This document shows, piece after piece, positions 1 through 10,312 of a stretch of DNA of 64,000 bases (position 1 is its first letter; each line of letters begins with the position of its first letter). Location of the stretch: assembly GCA_010093705.1 (NCBI GenBank), contig MU006098.1:479981-543980 (forward strand), in the 5' to 3' direction. The DNA is from Patellaria atrata CBS 101060. Its lineage: Eukaryota > Ascomycota > Dothideomycetes > Patellariales > Patellariaceae. Under the pieces are notes generated by a model that searched no databases, was not told the DNA's origin, and saw nothing but the letters and a program-made list of their open reading frames with translations. The position numbers and the translations under genes were made by a program.

Positions 1-582
1 CCTTTTCGGAACATCGTTAGACGGTGGTTGGACTGGCGGTGGTATTCTGGGTCCCATAGATCGTTCCGCCTCTTCATCATCGTCTAAGCTGGCCGATTCC
101 ATCAGTCCTCGTAATGAGGATTGCGATGTCGTCGCGGGAGTTCGGGAGACCTTAACGGGCTCTTTTTGAGGAGGTGCTGGGGGAGCATCGGCTTGAGGAG
201 GTGTGGAGTCATCCCGTAAAGGATCCAGAGGACCAAGAGAGTCTGATACTGCTTCTAAGCGAGTAGGTTGTGCTCCGTAACGCTTGATGATTCTCGTTCC
301 TCTTCCGGCGGGGGATTTAGGAGCAGTAGATACCGACGGGGTAGTTGGAGGTTTCGACGAGTCTATACAGTGAGTCAGCTGCAATCGGATACTATGGGCA
401 TTAAGACGTGATCCTCACCTGAGGTATTCTCAGTTCTTTCTTCAGTGGTTGCCTTGGTCGAAGTCTGATTGGGGCCGGACTGTGAAGGGACATCTATATT
501 TGGACGGTAAGTGATCTTGCCGAGAAGAAAATAACAGTGACTTACCGCCCCAGGGCGAACTTCCTTCATCCCCAAGATCCAT
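1..582 (-). CDS. VPS5: Vps5-like retromer sorting nexin, N-terminal part (cut by window edge)
   Basis: The gene starts at ATG 582 on the minus strand and runs off the left edge. Exons are 546-582, 419-493 and 1-362, with introns of 52 and 56 bp (GTAAGT..TATAG and GTGAGG..TATAG); the joined frame stays open to base 1. The visible part, about 158 residues, is hydrophilic and disordered. It starts MDLGDEGSSPWGD and then holds GAQPTRLEAVSDSLGPLDPL and Pro-rich runs ending in PRIPPPVQPPSND. From memory of the family, an acidic SPWGD start followed by an AQPTRLEAV..DPLGPL segment is typical of fungal Vps5, whose PX and BAR domains would lie beyond the edge. Vps5 forms the membrane-bending half of retromer, which returns cargo from endosomes to the Golgi. 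No PX domain is visible, so the name rests on the N-terminal resemblance only. Confidence 0.55.
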
Positions 583-1837
583 TGTGATTTGGTTCCAAAG
601 ATTGAATATAAATACTCCAACGTATAACGGGTTGGAATCGAAGTCGAGCAATGTTTTACCGAATTTTAACCGTGCCACGAACCTTAGGTTGTCCCCTCAG
701 TCTCTCGATAACTATGTACATCAACCAGTTGAACTAACAGATGGACTTAAATACCTCATCGTCATGCTAGATTCCAGGAGCTCTCTCAAGGATAAATCCA
801 AGATCGGGGCGCTTACCGACGAATCCCCTCCTCGTCGGATTTGACCACCGAACCGAATGAACGCGCTCAGTCACGACCTTACAAGCCGGTCTCTACGTCG
901 ACGTAAAAGCGTATCGTAGGTATAGATGGCACAAAACGGCAGGGCAAAGCAGACAGTTACCACGAAGCCTACACGTGCCAGCACGCCACCTTATACTGGC
1001 ACTGTTAGATCCCGGCCGATGGAGAAATGGAGGATGACTAAATCTCCTCTCGGCTTCCGTTTGATAGAGGCTCACCATTAGACACTCTACACTCTTCGGA
1101 TGCTCAAACCCTGGGTCGGCTGGTCGCGAGCTATCTAACATTCAGATAGAATGTATAAGAGTGACCTTCCCTCCAGCTGTTGGGCTAATCGAGCTTTCAA
1201 CAGAGCAAGAGCAGCGATAGAGCATACTGGGACGGAGTTCCCACATGGTGTTGCTTTCTCGCCTCTTCCAGATCGAGAGCACAGGTGGTGAGATAAGAAC
1301 AACTATTACTTAGAACAATCGATTATTATTGCTTGTCACTATGAATGGAACTAAAACATAACCTCTGTTCTGATACCATCCCATTTGATGACCTTTCCCC
1401 TTATTGCTGTCATCTTCATTTTCATCCCCTTCCATAATTCCTCATACCTCATCACGCTTGTCAGCATCTGAACTTCTCTTCCAACCCCTATTCTCCCCTA
1501 CCATATAATCTCATCTAACCTGTTCCGACTGCACTATACAATAAAGACTAAAGCACACAGGGAACAGGAAATCGTACAATTAGTTTCACAGTGCAGACCG
1601 TGAGATCTTCTCTATACTTCGGACCACACATTTCGCAGATTTAGCGAACGACAGAGGCGCAGGATGCAAATTAAGGGAGGTAGTATATGCGTCTGAGAAT
1701 CCACTATTACTATTATCTTTATTCTAGTTTTTCTCAAGGACAAGAACAACCCTCCTGACATTGCCACTACATACACTCACAGAAGACTATTTCCTACGTA
1801 AGGGAATGCCAACATCACGCTTCATATCTAAGATACT
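583..1837. other. Intergenic, no gene seen
   Basis: This 1.25-kb stretch lies between the start of the Vps5-like gene and the 3' end of the beta-glucosidase gene. The short open frames here have no recognisable family, no splice-supported extension and ordinary composition. It should hold the VPS5 promoter on its left side and the 3' UTR and terminator of the glucosidase on its right side. I see no repeat or RNA gene. Confidence 0.5.
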
Positions 1838-4624
1838 CTACCCATCAACCTCCTCACAACCTCCACTTCCCAAACAAACAACCCTCAAATCATCCACGGC
1901 CTCTCCCAGCCAAATCCCATACCCACTCTCCCCTGCATCCGTGAAAGCCCTCCAATCTTGCACAGTAGTATCCCAAACACTAACTGCCTTCCTACTCACC
2001 ACGACCTCCACGGCCTCCGACTCCCCGGGTTCCAGCACACCAGTCTTGACAAAGTCCCTCAGCTGCAACGGTGGGGTATCCCAGCCCGTACCCGTAGGGT
2101 AGCTGACATACGCCTGCACCACAGCTCTTCCCGCTCTTTCCCCTGTATTCGTGATCGACAGGGAGACGCGGAAAATTGGGTCCCAGAGGGCAGGATTACC
2201 GCCTTGTGCGCCGCCTGCTCTCGGGCCGGGCTTCTCGGTTTCGGAATATCCCACGGGATAGGGATATGTGGAGCTGTTGGTTGCGCCGATGTGGGCAGCG
2301 GCGTCTGCAGCCGGGCGTTCGAGCCACGAGTAGAGGTAGCGGTTTATACGACGGAAGCCTGAAGGGTAGTAGACCTCACTGGCAGGGGGGATAGTATTGT
2401 TGTAGACAGTCTGAGGAGTGGTTCCTTTAGGTGCGCGGGCTGGAGGAAAGGTACTCAGCGTTGTGAGCTGTTCGATGCTGGCGTTGGAGAATGAGAAAGT
2501 GGTGTACGAGAGTCCGTGGCCGAAGGCGTAACGTGGAGTGATATTTTGTGCGAGAAGGTAGCGGTAATCGATATACAGTCCCTCTGTATACGTATCCTGG
2601 GGCTGCCCGATTGCGAACCCTCTCAGTTGCGTGCTAGCCGGAAGATCGTCTTCACGGCGGACGAGACTATAGGGGAGGTGACCTGAAGGGGATACGTCAC
2701 CGAAAAGAATGTCCGTGAGGGAGTCACCGGCTTCTTGACCGGGGAGATGGGCGAAGAGGACGGCTTTGACAGAATGAAGCTCGATCCAATCCTCCATCAG
2801 GATCGGGCCAACAGTGTGCACGATGACAACCACTGTATCGAACGCATTAGCAGCGGCTTTAACTAATTCGTCCCCATTGTGCCAGACCTGCAGACCGGCT
2901 GTGGTACGGTCTCCAGGGTTTCCCTCTACGGTGATGTAGTTCTCACCACTGTCAGCATTGATGAAGACCAAAGCAACGTCATTCTCAGACACAGGATCCT
3001 GAATCAGAGGGAAGGTATCGGAGGATGAGTAGGTGACGCTCGAAGCTCTTCTTCTGATGGCGCTGATCGGGTCATCAAGATAGGGGTAGTTCGCAGTCCC
3101 ACTGCCCCAACCTTGCCCCAGAGTACCTTTATTGCATCCTCTATCGGAACAAGAGTTGATTCCATCAGGATTCGCCTGCGCATCGGAGCCGTAGACTCTC
3201 AAAGATGTATTTGTGCTAAGAGGTAGCACGTTATCTTCGTTCTTTAATAATGTTATGGCGTCTCGAGCAATAGCTCGGGCGACTTCTGCATGACTGCCCT
3301 TGACATCCACAAACTCGTTCACAACTCCACGGGGAGAGATTACAGCACCCGGATATAGCGGACCCTCGCGATCTTGGGTATTTGTAGAGAAGTTGGGTTC
3401 CGGGTAGTCCTGATCTTGTCCCATTTGATACCATGCCGCAACAATACGAGTGACCATGTCGTTAAGACGGGATACTGGAACGCTTCCATTAAGAACTGCT
3501 CTTGAAAGATCATACATCCAATAGCTATTGCCGAATAGAGGAATAGATCCGTCACCGGGCATACTCATATCCAAGCCAGCCAGGGCCGCAGCAACACCGG
3601 ATATTTGAGCAAGCCAATCTGTCATATAAAATCCTTGGAAGCCGAGTTCATCTTTCAGAATTTTGTTGGTAAGATAACTGTTTTGGCTACTCGCAGACCC
3701 ATTGACCTACGCGAAGCATCAGTGATGGTAATACTTATCATATTTGTTAGACCTACAGCATTATAAGCACACATTACTGAACCGACACCAGCACGGACTC
3801 CTTCCGCAAAGGGCCACAGATAAAGCTCGTGGAGGGTTCGATCATCAATGTTCGCACTGTATGCCGGTTGCACTGGGTTATACATTCTGTACATCTCCTG
3901 CTCGTTTCCTTTCACCTATTAGAATGTGGAAGATCAATTTTTCGCGTTAGATATACCGATAAGATGCTTAATAGTTGCAATCACTCCCTGTTCTTGCGTG
4001 CCCTGAATAGTCAACATAGCCGCAATTCCTTGAAGAACAGGGTCTGAGCCGAAACCCTCCCAATTCCGACCTCCGCGTGGTTTCCGACCCAAAGGACCCA
4101 CGCTAGGCAAAAGGGCGATGTTTACACCTTTTCCTCGAAATTCTTCACCAAGGGCAGCTCCACGGGCGTACATGAGATCTTTATCCCATGTGGCGCCAAC
4201 TGTGATTCCAGCAGGGAAAGCCGTATTATGATCGGTATTTCTAATTCCTAGAGGGCCATCTTGAAGACATAACTGAGGGAATCGAACCCTTGGCGCGCTT
4301 CCAGTATTGCCAACGCATCTTCCTATCACCAGGATTAATGATTAGAAGAGATATGATCATGTCTTGTAGGGACTAACCCATGAAAATGCCCGTGCCTGCT
4401 GTGATGTTGACCTTTTCAGCCAAAGTCATGTTAGTAACTAGGCGTACAGCTTTAGCATAGCTCTCGCTCCAGTCAGATAGCCAACCACCACGAGGGGCAG
4501 GATAGTACGGCGCAGCGACATATCCAGTAGGTACTGGATCACGCTTTACCGTAGGAGAAGCATTGATCAAGGAAAGTAAGAATAACACAAAAGCGGCGAG
4601 AAGAGCCTTTGGGTGAAGAGACAT
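1838..4624 (-). CDS. Secreted GH3 beta-glucosidase
   Basis: Exons 4378-4624, 3957-4322, 3757-3908 and 1838-3706 (introns 55, 48 and 50 bp) give 877 aa. Residues 1-22 are a signal peptide (hydrophobic [16 protein letters not shown]). The N-terminal GH3 barrel holds [11 protein letters not shown], the substrate-binding KH..NEQE motif, and GFYMTDW, whose Asp (about D285) is the expected nucleophile. The C-terminal part has the second GH3 domain ([27 protein letters not shown]) and a fibronectin-III-like end. Length and motif order match secreted fungal beta-glucosidases of about 850-880 aa, which release glucose from cellobiose and other beta-glucosides outside the cell. Splice choices were set by restoring the family motifs: the second acceptor is GTGAAAG rather than the nearer TAG, which gives IGNEQE. 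The gene looks intact. A plant-cell-wall role is inferred from the family. Confidence 0.95.
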
Positions 4625-6067
4625 CAGTTCTTGCTTCCGTTAATTCAAAAGCAAGAGAAGGGAACAAAAAGAAAAGAACGAGTGACTGGAAAGAAAGTTG
4701 AAACAGAGGTTCAGATTGCCGTTAGCTGTTTCCCATCCATTGCGTGGACGTGCCCTCCTTATGAGCATATTCAACATGATAATGCAGTGTACGGTTGAAG
4801 AGAATAGACGATGGGCCAAGGAGCAGAAGGACCAGGAGAAGAAGGTTAGGCGCGGTAATACTTCCTACAACGTACAACATCATACCATACTGAGGTTGGC
4901 AGACTATATGATCTTCATTGGAAGAATAATTAGACACGTCCATCTAACTGCGTAGAGGGCAGCGTGCTATATGACGCGCTTCACAACTTTTGTATGCGAA
5001 TACGCGACCCGAAGCTTGCTGGGTAAAGTGTTCTAGCAGGTCGTGGCATGGTTACTAACAGGGTCAACCCCTTGGTCGAAAGATTACAAGTTAAAGCAAA
5101 ATCATAATCGGGATACCGTACAGGGGCAATAACATAGAAAATAGAAGAACCGAAATACGGTAGTTCATCCATGAGATGAAATTATTGGAGATGATGGAAG
5201 AGAAATACTCCGTACTCCGTATCAAAATGACTTAGAGAGAGGTCGTTCCATGCGCTAAACTCCTTTTGGCAACACCCTATTTCAATGGAACCTCCACTCC
5301 TCCTACACCATCGAAAAGCAGAACCTAACTCTACCTTTGCACTTTTCATTCTAAAAGATCACAAACTTTGAATCTTATGTATAGTACAACTGGTCTAAAT
5401 CCAAGGTAGGATACGCCAATCATAAGTTGATGATCCATTTCACGCATTCCGATTCAGATTATTCAAGTATCTACTTCCCACAACCTTTTCCTATTATGTC
5501 TACAGTTCTTTCTTCGACCCTTCCGATCGTTCTACTCTTCAGTCTTCACCCCTCCATGTCTCGGTATGGAGGGTCGAACTACTTCTTAGCAAGGGTTCCT
5601 AGTGAGCTTTCCTTGTCCACGTGTGATGTACCCGTGCAAGTTCGTGGAGACCCCGCAAAGGGGATATAACCAGTTCTGTTACCGCCCCGCGATATAAATA
5701 TTTATCTACACATCTTAACATGGCCCTTAGCCGCATGAAGTTGTACGGAAATGGTAATTCCGGCTAGTATCTGAAGCTAGTAATTCCTACTACCAGGATG
5801 ATATAGCCTGTCAAAGGAGCGATGGGATGCGTACCCCTACGTCAGTGACGATATCTCAATCTAAATCCAAGTAACGGTAGCAACCGAGGATGCACATGCT
5901 CTGTATTTTTTGTTGATTCTTTGAAATACAGGCTGTCCTACGTATCTATAAGAGTCATGGACAAGCGCCTCGTGGAACCTCAGTGCTCATACAGTGGGGC
6001 CGTCCGAACCATTGCACTGGTAAATACTCCCTGAGTCAAGAAGGGAATAGAAGTAAAGAAAACCAAT
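4625..6067. other. Intergenic, divergent promoter region
   Basis: This 1.44-kb spacer separates the divergent start codons of the beta-glucosidase and the type-B esterase, so it should hold both promoters. The open frames inside it are short and match nothing I know. I see no clear TATA box or tandem operator. Confidence 0.5.
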
Positions 6068-7780
6068 ATGAGACTCTACTACCTACTATCCCTCGTACCT
6101 TTCGCTCTCGCTACTCCGGTAAAGGTTCCTGTCCAGAATGAAGGACCTCAGGAACGAGCAGCCGCACCGACAATTACAATTACTTCACCCCAAGCAACCA
6201 TCATAGGCTCATCGCTCCTGGGAATCGACAGATTTGATGGCATCCCCTTTGCCAAACCACCAACCGGGCCGCTACGTCTTAGACCACCGCAGCCCCTAAC
6301 CTCTTCCCTAGGAACGGTTAAGGCGACCGGCATCGCAAAAGCTTGTCCGCAATTCTATTTCTCCGTGGACGAGATGAACTTTCCGACAAATGTGCTTGGT
6401 ACGCTCCTCAATACGCCCTTTTTCCAGACCGTCACCAATGCTGGCGAAGACTGTCTGACTCTCACCATCCGGCGTCCAGCCGGCACCACCGCATCCTCCA
6501 AGCTCCCGGTCCTCTTCTGGATCTTCGGCGGTGGCTTTGAGCTCGGCTCGACGCAAATGTATGATGGTACATCGCTTGTGGCTGACTCCATCATCCAGGG
6601 AAAACCCATCATCTTTGTTGCCGTGAATTACCGGGTGGGGGGTTTTGGGTTTTTGGGCGGTTCCGAAATCCTTGCAGACGGGGCCGCGAATCTCGGCCTC
6701 CTGGACCAGCGCCGTGGGTTAGAGTGGGTAGCGGAAAACATCGACAAATTTGGAGGTGACCCGGAGAAGGTTACTATTTGGGGTGAATCTGCGGGTGCTA
6801 TCTCTGTTCTTGATCAGATGGCTCTTTACAATGGCAACCATATGTTTAAATCGCGTCCACTCTTCCGTGGTGCCATTATGAACTCCGGGAGCGTAATCCC
6901 GGCGGATCCGGTTGACTGTCCTAAAGCGCAGGTAGTCTATGACACCGTGGTGCGCGAAGCAGGCTGCAGTGGCACGGCCGATACCTTGGCTTGCCTCCGC
7001 GGTGTGGACTACACAACATTCCTAAATGCAGCCAACTCGGTCCCTGGAATCTTGTCCTACAGTTCAGTCGCGCTTTCATACCTCCCACGCCCTGATGGAG
7101 TGGTTCTAGCCGATTCCCCCGACATCCTCATCTCCAGCGGCAGATACGCAAAGGTACCATTCATAGTCGGCGACCAGGAAGACGAAGGGACCCTTTTCGC
7201 CCTATTCCAGCCAAACATAACCACAACGCAACAGCTGGTCAACTACTTCAAGGAACTCTACTTCCACAGCGCATCCCCAGAACAGCTAGCCACGCTCGTG
7301 CAAACATATCCCGAAGACCCCGCGCCCGGAAGTCCCTTCCGAACCGGCCCGCTAAACAACATATACCCGCAATTCAAGCGTCTCGCCGCCATCCTCGGCG
7401 ACCTAACGTTCACCCTGACCCGCCGCGCTTTCCTAGAGACCGCTGCGACGGTTAACCCGGGAGTGAAGAGCTGGTCCTACCTCTCACGCTACAACTACGG
7501 GACCCCCGTGCTAGGCACGTTCCACGCAAGTGACCTATTGCAAGTGTTTTACGGCATCCTACCCAACTACGCTTCCGTTGCTATACACGGGTACTACTTC
7601 AGTTTCGTGTATGATCTGGATCCGAATAAGAACGGGTTGGGGCTTATGAGGTGGCCCGAGTGGAAAGAGGGGAAGGAATTAATGGCGTTTGATGCGTTAA
7701 GTGGGGAGCTTATTAAGGATGATTTTAGGATGGAGAGTTATGAGTTTTCGAGCGCGAATACGCAGAATTTGTATATATAA
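6068..7780 (+). CDS. Secreted type-B carboxylesterase/lipase
   Basis: This is a single-exon gene of 570 aa. The signal peptide ([15 protein letters not shown]) is followed by the alpha/beta-hydrolase fold of the carboxylesterase type-B family. Visible family marks are the oxyanion-hole run FGGGF (about 153-157), EDCL (127-130) with its disulfide cysteine, and GESAG with the nucleophile at about S241. The acid is probably E373 in DEGT and the base H486 in TFHASD. These are the same landmarks as in Candida rugosa and Geotrichum lipases. The enzyme should hydrolyse esters or triglycerides outside the cell. It is divergent from the GH3 glucosidase, so two secreted hydrolases are neighbours. The ATG is the first in frame and starts the signal peptide. 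Whether it prefers lipids, feruloyl or sterol esters cannot be told from sequence. Confidence 0.93.
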   Translation: MRLYYLLSLVPFALATPVKVPVQNEGPQERAAAPTITITSPQATIIGSSLLGIDRFDGIPFAKPPTGPLRLRPPQPLTSSLGTVKATGIAKACPQFYFSVDEMNFPTNVLGTLLNTPFFQTVTNAGEDCLTLTIRRPAGTTASSKLPVLFWIFGGGFELGSTQMYDGTSLVADSIIQGKPIIFVAVNYRVGGFGFLGGSEILADGAANLGLLDQRRGLEWVAENIDKFGGDPEKVTIWGESAGAISVLDQMALYNGNHMFKSRPLFRGAIMNSGSVIPADPVDCPKAQVVYDTVVREAGCSGTADTLACLRGVDYTTFLNAANSVPGILSYSSVALSYLPRPDGVVLADSPDILISSGRYAKVPFIVGDQEDEGTLFALFQPNITTTQQLVNYFKELYFHSASPEQLATLVQTYPEDPAPGSPFRTGPLNNIYPQFKRLAAILGDLTFTLTRRAFLETAATVNPGVKSWSYLSRYNYGTPVLGTFHASDLLQVFYGILPNYASVAIHGYYFSFVYDLDPNKNGLGLMRWPEWKEGKELMAFDALSGELIKDDFRMESYEFSSANTQNLYI

Positions 7781-7910
7781 CGGGTGGAGAAGAGAGATTG
7801 GTAAGTATCGGTCTGGGTGGAAGGGAAGTGGGCCTGGAGTATGGGTGAAAGACGCGTGAAGTGCGATGGGGTATATCATACCCAGGTCACCTATATCTCT
7901 TATCGTCGTA

Positions 7911-7981
7911 CAGTACATACTTAACGATCAGTACATACTCAGTAATCAGTACATCCTAATGACCAATACACACTTAATCAA
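7911..7981. repeat. 18-bp-period minisatellite, about 4 units
   Basis: Successive units beginning CAGTACATACT at 7911, 7929 and 7947, and a diverged unit at 7964, follow each other with a period of 18, 18 and 17 bp. The repeat lies in the convergent 3' spacer between the esterase and QRI7. Confidence 0.65.
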
Positions 7982-8277
7982 CAAATCAGCAAAAGATCAA
8001 CCTGAACTCTTGTACGGCTTCCGTGCGTAGCCGCATCTTGGATTCTCAGCTTACTCTACGCTCACTGTACAGTACACTCGACAGTGTGGGATCGGGTATA
8101 AGTTGGTTGTACACCTTCCTAACAGTGGTTCGCGTCTGTCTATGGCTGCGAGTCTATACAGTTTACTCTTTCGTACGCCCAAGTCAAATGAGATGATGAA
8201 GCTTTGATATGGTACAAGGATGTTATTCTGTACAGTAGTATCTTTTATTATATCGCTATATTCTGGATATTGGAGTC

Positions 8278-8349
8278 GAGTTTACGTTCAGGTCAGGGGA
8301 CATATTTTGATCAGAGTGTATATTCAGTTCCGAGTGTACGTTCAGGTCA
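8278..8349. repeat. Second 18-bp-period minisatellite, 4 units
   Basis: Units start at 8278, 8296, 8314 and 8332. The first and last are nearly identical (GAGTTTACGTTCAGGTCA and GAGTGTACGTTCAGGTCA); the middle two are diverged. The unit is unrelated in sequence to the minisatellite 300 bp to the left, although the period is the same. Confidence 0.6.
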
Positions 8350-8570
8350 AACCGGATATCATAATGTGTTTTTATACAGTATAGTTCTGTGTAGTATGAT
8401 GTCGTATAGTATGATTGTGTATAGCACAGTCATGTGCACAGCTGGTTTGAGAGTTGAACCTCTCGAGAGCATGGTGACCTGGAACGGGACAACAAGAGAC
8501 TGGTAACCATCGTGAATACAGGAGGCGTGCAGGTACTAAGAAGGACATTTCGGTATAGCGATATCGATCC

Positions 8571-10064
8571 CTAAACTCTGAGATAGCCCCCACCTTCGCC
8601 CGTACTTAAGATCCCACCATCTTCATCCTCCCCATCCATCCCCCACCTCCTACGCGCCCGCACGCTCAAAGGACTCCTATAGCCGGCCTCCCACATCTCG
8701 ACACCAGCCCAAGCAATCATAGCCGCATTATCCGTGCAGAGCTCTAATGGGGGAAACACGAGCTCTATATCGTCATAACAGCGTGCGTCTAAGAAGGCCC
8801 GGAGGACGTAGCGGAGGAACTTGTTTGCCGCAACACCCCCACTGACTACAAGTGTATTAACAGGAAGCGAATGACGTTCATCTATATCAGAAATAGGCGA
8901 ATCCGGTGCTGCTGCTGCGTCTTCTAATCGCCTAGTCCGCGCCAAGTCATCTAGTGCTAGCACAACGCGCGAAGCCAGATGCTCAAATGCAACGCGCATG
9001 ACTTCTTTAGCCATTTCCTGGCGCTCCTCATCGGGTATTTGCTCAGGATCGCGTGGTTCTGTGACTGTACGTTCGGCCCAGCTGTCAGAACCGTATCCAA
9101 TAGCGCGCTCGACTGCGGATTCCAGACCGGTGAAAGTGAAATCCAAATCGCGACTGCGTTGGCCGCCGCGGGTCTGGGAGAGTGGGGTACTGAAGCTCCA
9201 GGGCCACTTCGTGGTGCGCCGTGAGAACTCTTCGTGGCGGGTCGCGGGAGCTTGGTAGTCGTAAGAGGGGTTTGAGGAGCAGGGAAAGGCGAAGCGCTCA
9301 AGGATAGGACCGTACATTGTTGATTTTACGGATGGCGAGGTAAGAATACGTGCAGGTAGAATGAAACGGGCCACTTTGTCGATACAGTTACCGAGTGCGA
9401 CGTCAACTGTTGTTGCGAGCGTCCTGTAGTCTGTTAAGGAAGATGAGTGGAGGAGCAGAGTATGGCCACCAGATACTAAGAGTGAAAGAAACGGAAATTG
9501 GGGTCTACAATCATCTGGGTTAGATGATAGAGCTGTTACGAGCCGTGGCGTCAATGCGTGCGCTTGCATGTGATGTATTCCAACCATAGGAATCTGCCAT
9601 GCTACTGACAATGCTTTAGCATTTTCGAGGCCAACCGCCACGTTCGACCTCATACCCGGGCCTCGGGTGACGGAGATGAAATCAGGTTTTTGGCGAGCTC
9701 TTAATCCATTGCTTGTATATACTGTCTTCGCGAGATCGCTTTCTTGATTCGTCTTTTCCGGGAGATAATGCACTGCTTTATTGATGAGGAGCGCGAGGTT
9801 CTCCTGGTGGGATTCGAGGGAGACGACAGGATGCACACCTCGATAAGCGACATTGTTCGAAGTCACCTTCTCATGGAAGTGAAGGGTGGCAGCGGGACCG
9901 TTTTCTAGCTTAGATGCATGTTTCTCTAGGATGGCGACGGAGGTGTCGTCACAAGACGTTTCGATAGCAAGGGTGAGGAGACTGCGAATCGTTATGATGG
10001 GCACATGGTTTGGTCTGATGAGTCCACTGCGTACACGAGCGAGTGCGCGCAGTGTAAATGGCAT
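8571..10064 (-). CDS. QRI7: Mitochondrial tRNA t6A37 threonylcarbamoyltransferase Qri7
   Basis: The gene is a single exon of 497 aa. After an Arg-rich, acid-poor leader of about 28 residues typical of mitochondrial targeting, the TsaD/Kae1/Qri7 core starts with LAIETSCDDTSVAILE. Family marks follow in order: RGPGM (134-138), the metal-binding HMQAH (H165 and H169), the nucleotide-binding SGGHTLL, VSGGVAANKFLR and CTDNAAMIAW near the C-terminus. The protein transfers the threonylcarbamoyl group to A37 of ANN-decoding tRNAs in mitochondria. A long insertion in the middle (including TMYGPILERFAFP) looked like a retained intron, but from memory fungal homologues carry the same segment, so I keep one exon. 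It shares a divergent promoter with the patatin gene to its right. Confidence 0.93.
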   Translation of the reverse strand: MPFTLRALARVRSGLIRPNHVPIITIRSLLTLAIETSCDDTSVAILEKHASKLENGPAATLHFHEKVTSNNVAYRGVHPVVSLESHQENLALLINKAVHYLPEKTNQESDLAKTVYTSNGLRARQKPDFISVTRGPGMRSNVAVGLENAKALSVAWQIPMVGIHHMQAHALTPRLVTALSSNPDDCRPQFPFLSLLVSGGHTLLLHSSSLTDYRTLATTVDVALGNCIDKVARFILPARILTSPSVKSTMYGPILERFAFPCSSNPSYDYQAPATRHEEFSRRTTKWPWSFSTPLSQTRGGQRSRDLDFTFTGLESAVERAIGYGSDSWAERTVTEPRDPEQIPDEERQEMAKEVMRVAFEHLASRVVLALDDLARTRRLEDAAAAPDSPISDIDERHSLPVNTLVVSGGVAANKFLRYVLRAFLDARCYDDIELVFPPLELCTDNAAMIAWAGVEMWEAGYRSPLSVRARRRWGMDGEDEDGGILSTGEGGGYLRV

Positions 10065-10312
10065 CCGTCAACAGATGAATAGATATGGAGGTTAGATTCG
10101 TGAAGTTGAAGCAAGACAAGTATCAAGGGGACTTCCCGATGGTTCCTTACAGATGGTGCTAGGCTGTTAAGGTAAGCGGTTCCTCGGCAAGAGCACATGT
10201 GCCGATCCTTCAGTGACGTGTGCCTGGTCAGGTCCCCCAACGACGCCAAAGAAGCCGAGAGAAGGTCAACAAATATCCCATACGCCCTCATGCCTCCAAT
10301 ATTTCAACAACC
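10065..10312. promoter_or_regulatory. Compact divergent promoter of QRI7 and the patatin lipase
   Basis: Only 248 bp separate the two start codons, so both promoters and both 5' leaders must lie here. An in-frame ATG at 10220 could extend the patatin protein by 31 residues, but the extension would overlap most of this promoter. The ATG at 10313 has the better context (acaaccATGG). Confidence 0.6.

Noticed and set aside
4261-4300. Sequence resembling a tRNA B-box (ggaatcgaaccc)
   Set aside because: It lies inside the beta-glucosidase coding exon (SAPRVRF) with no A-box or cloverleaf around it.
9301-9375. Possible retained intron within QRI7
   Set aside because: The segment TMYGPILERFAFP matches what I remember of other fungal Qri7 proteins and the frame stays open with no good acceptor.
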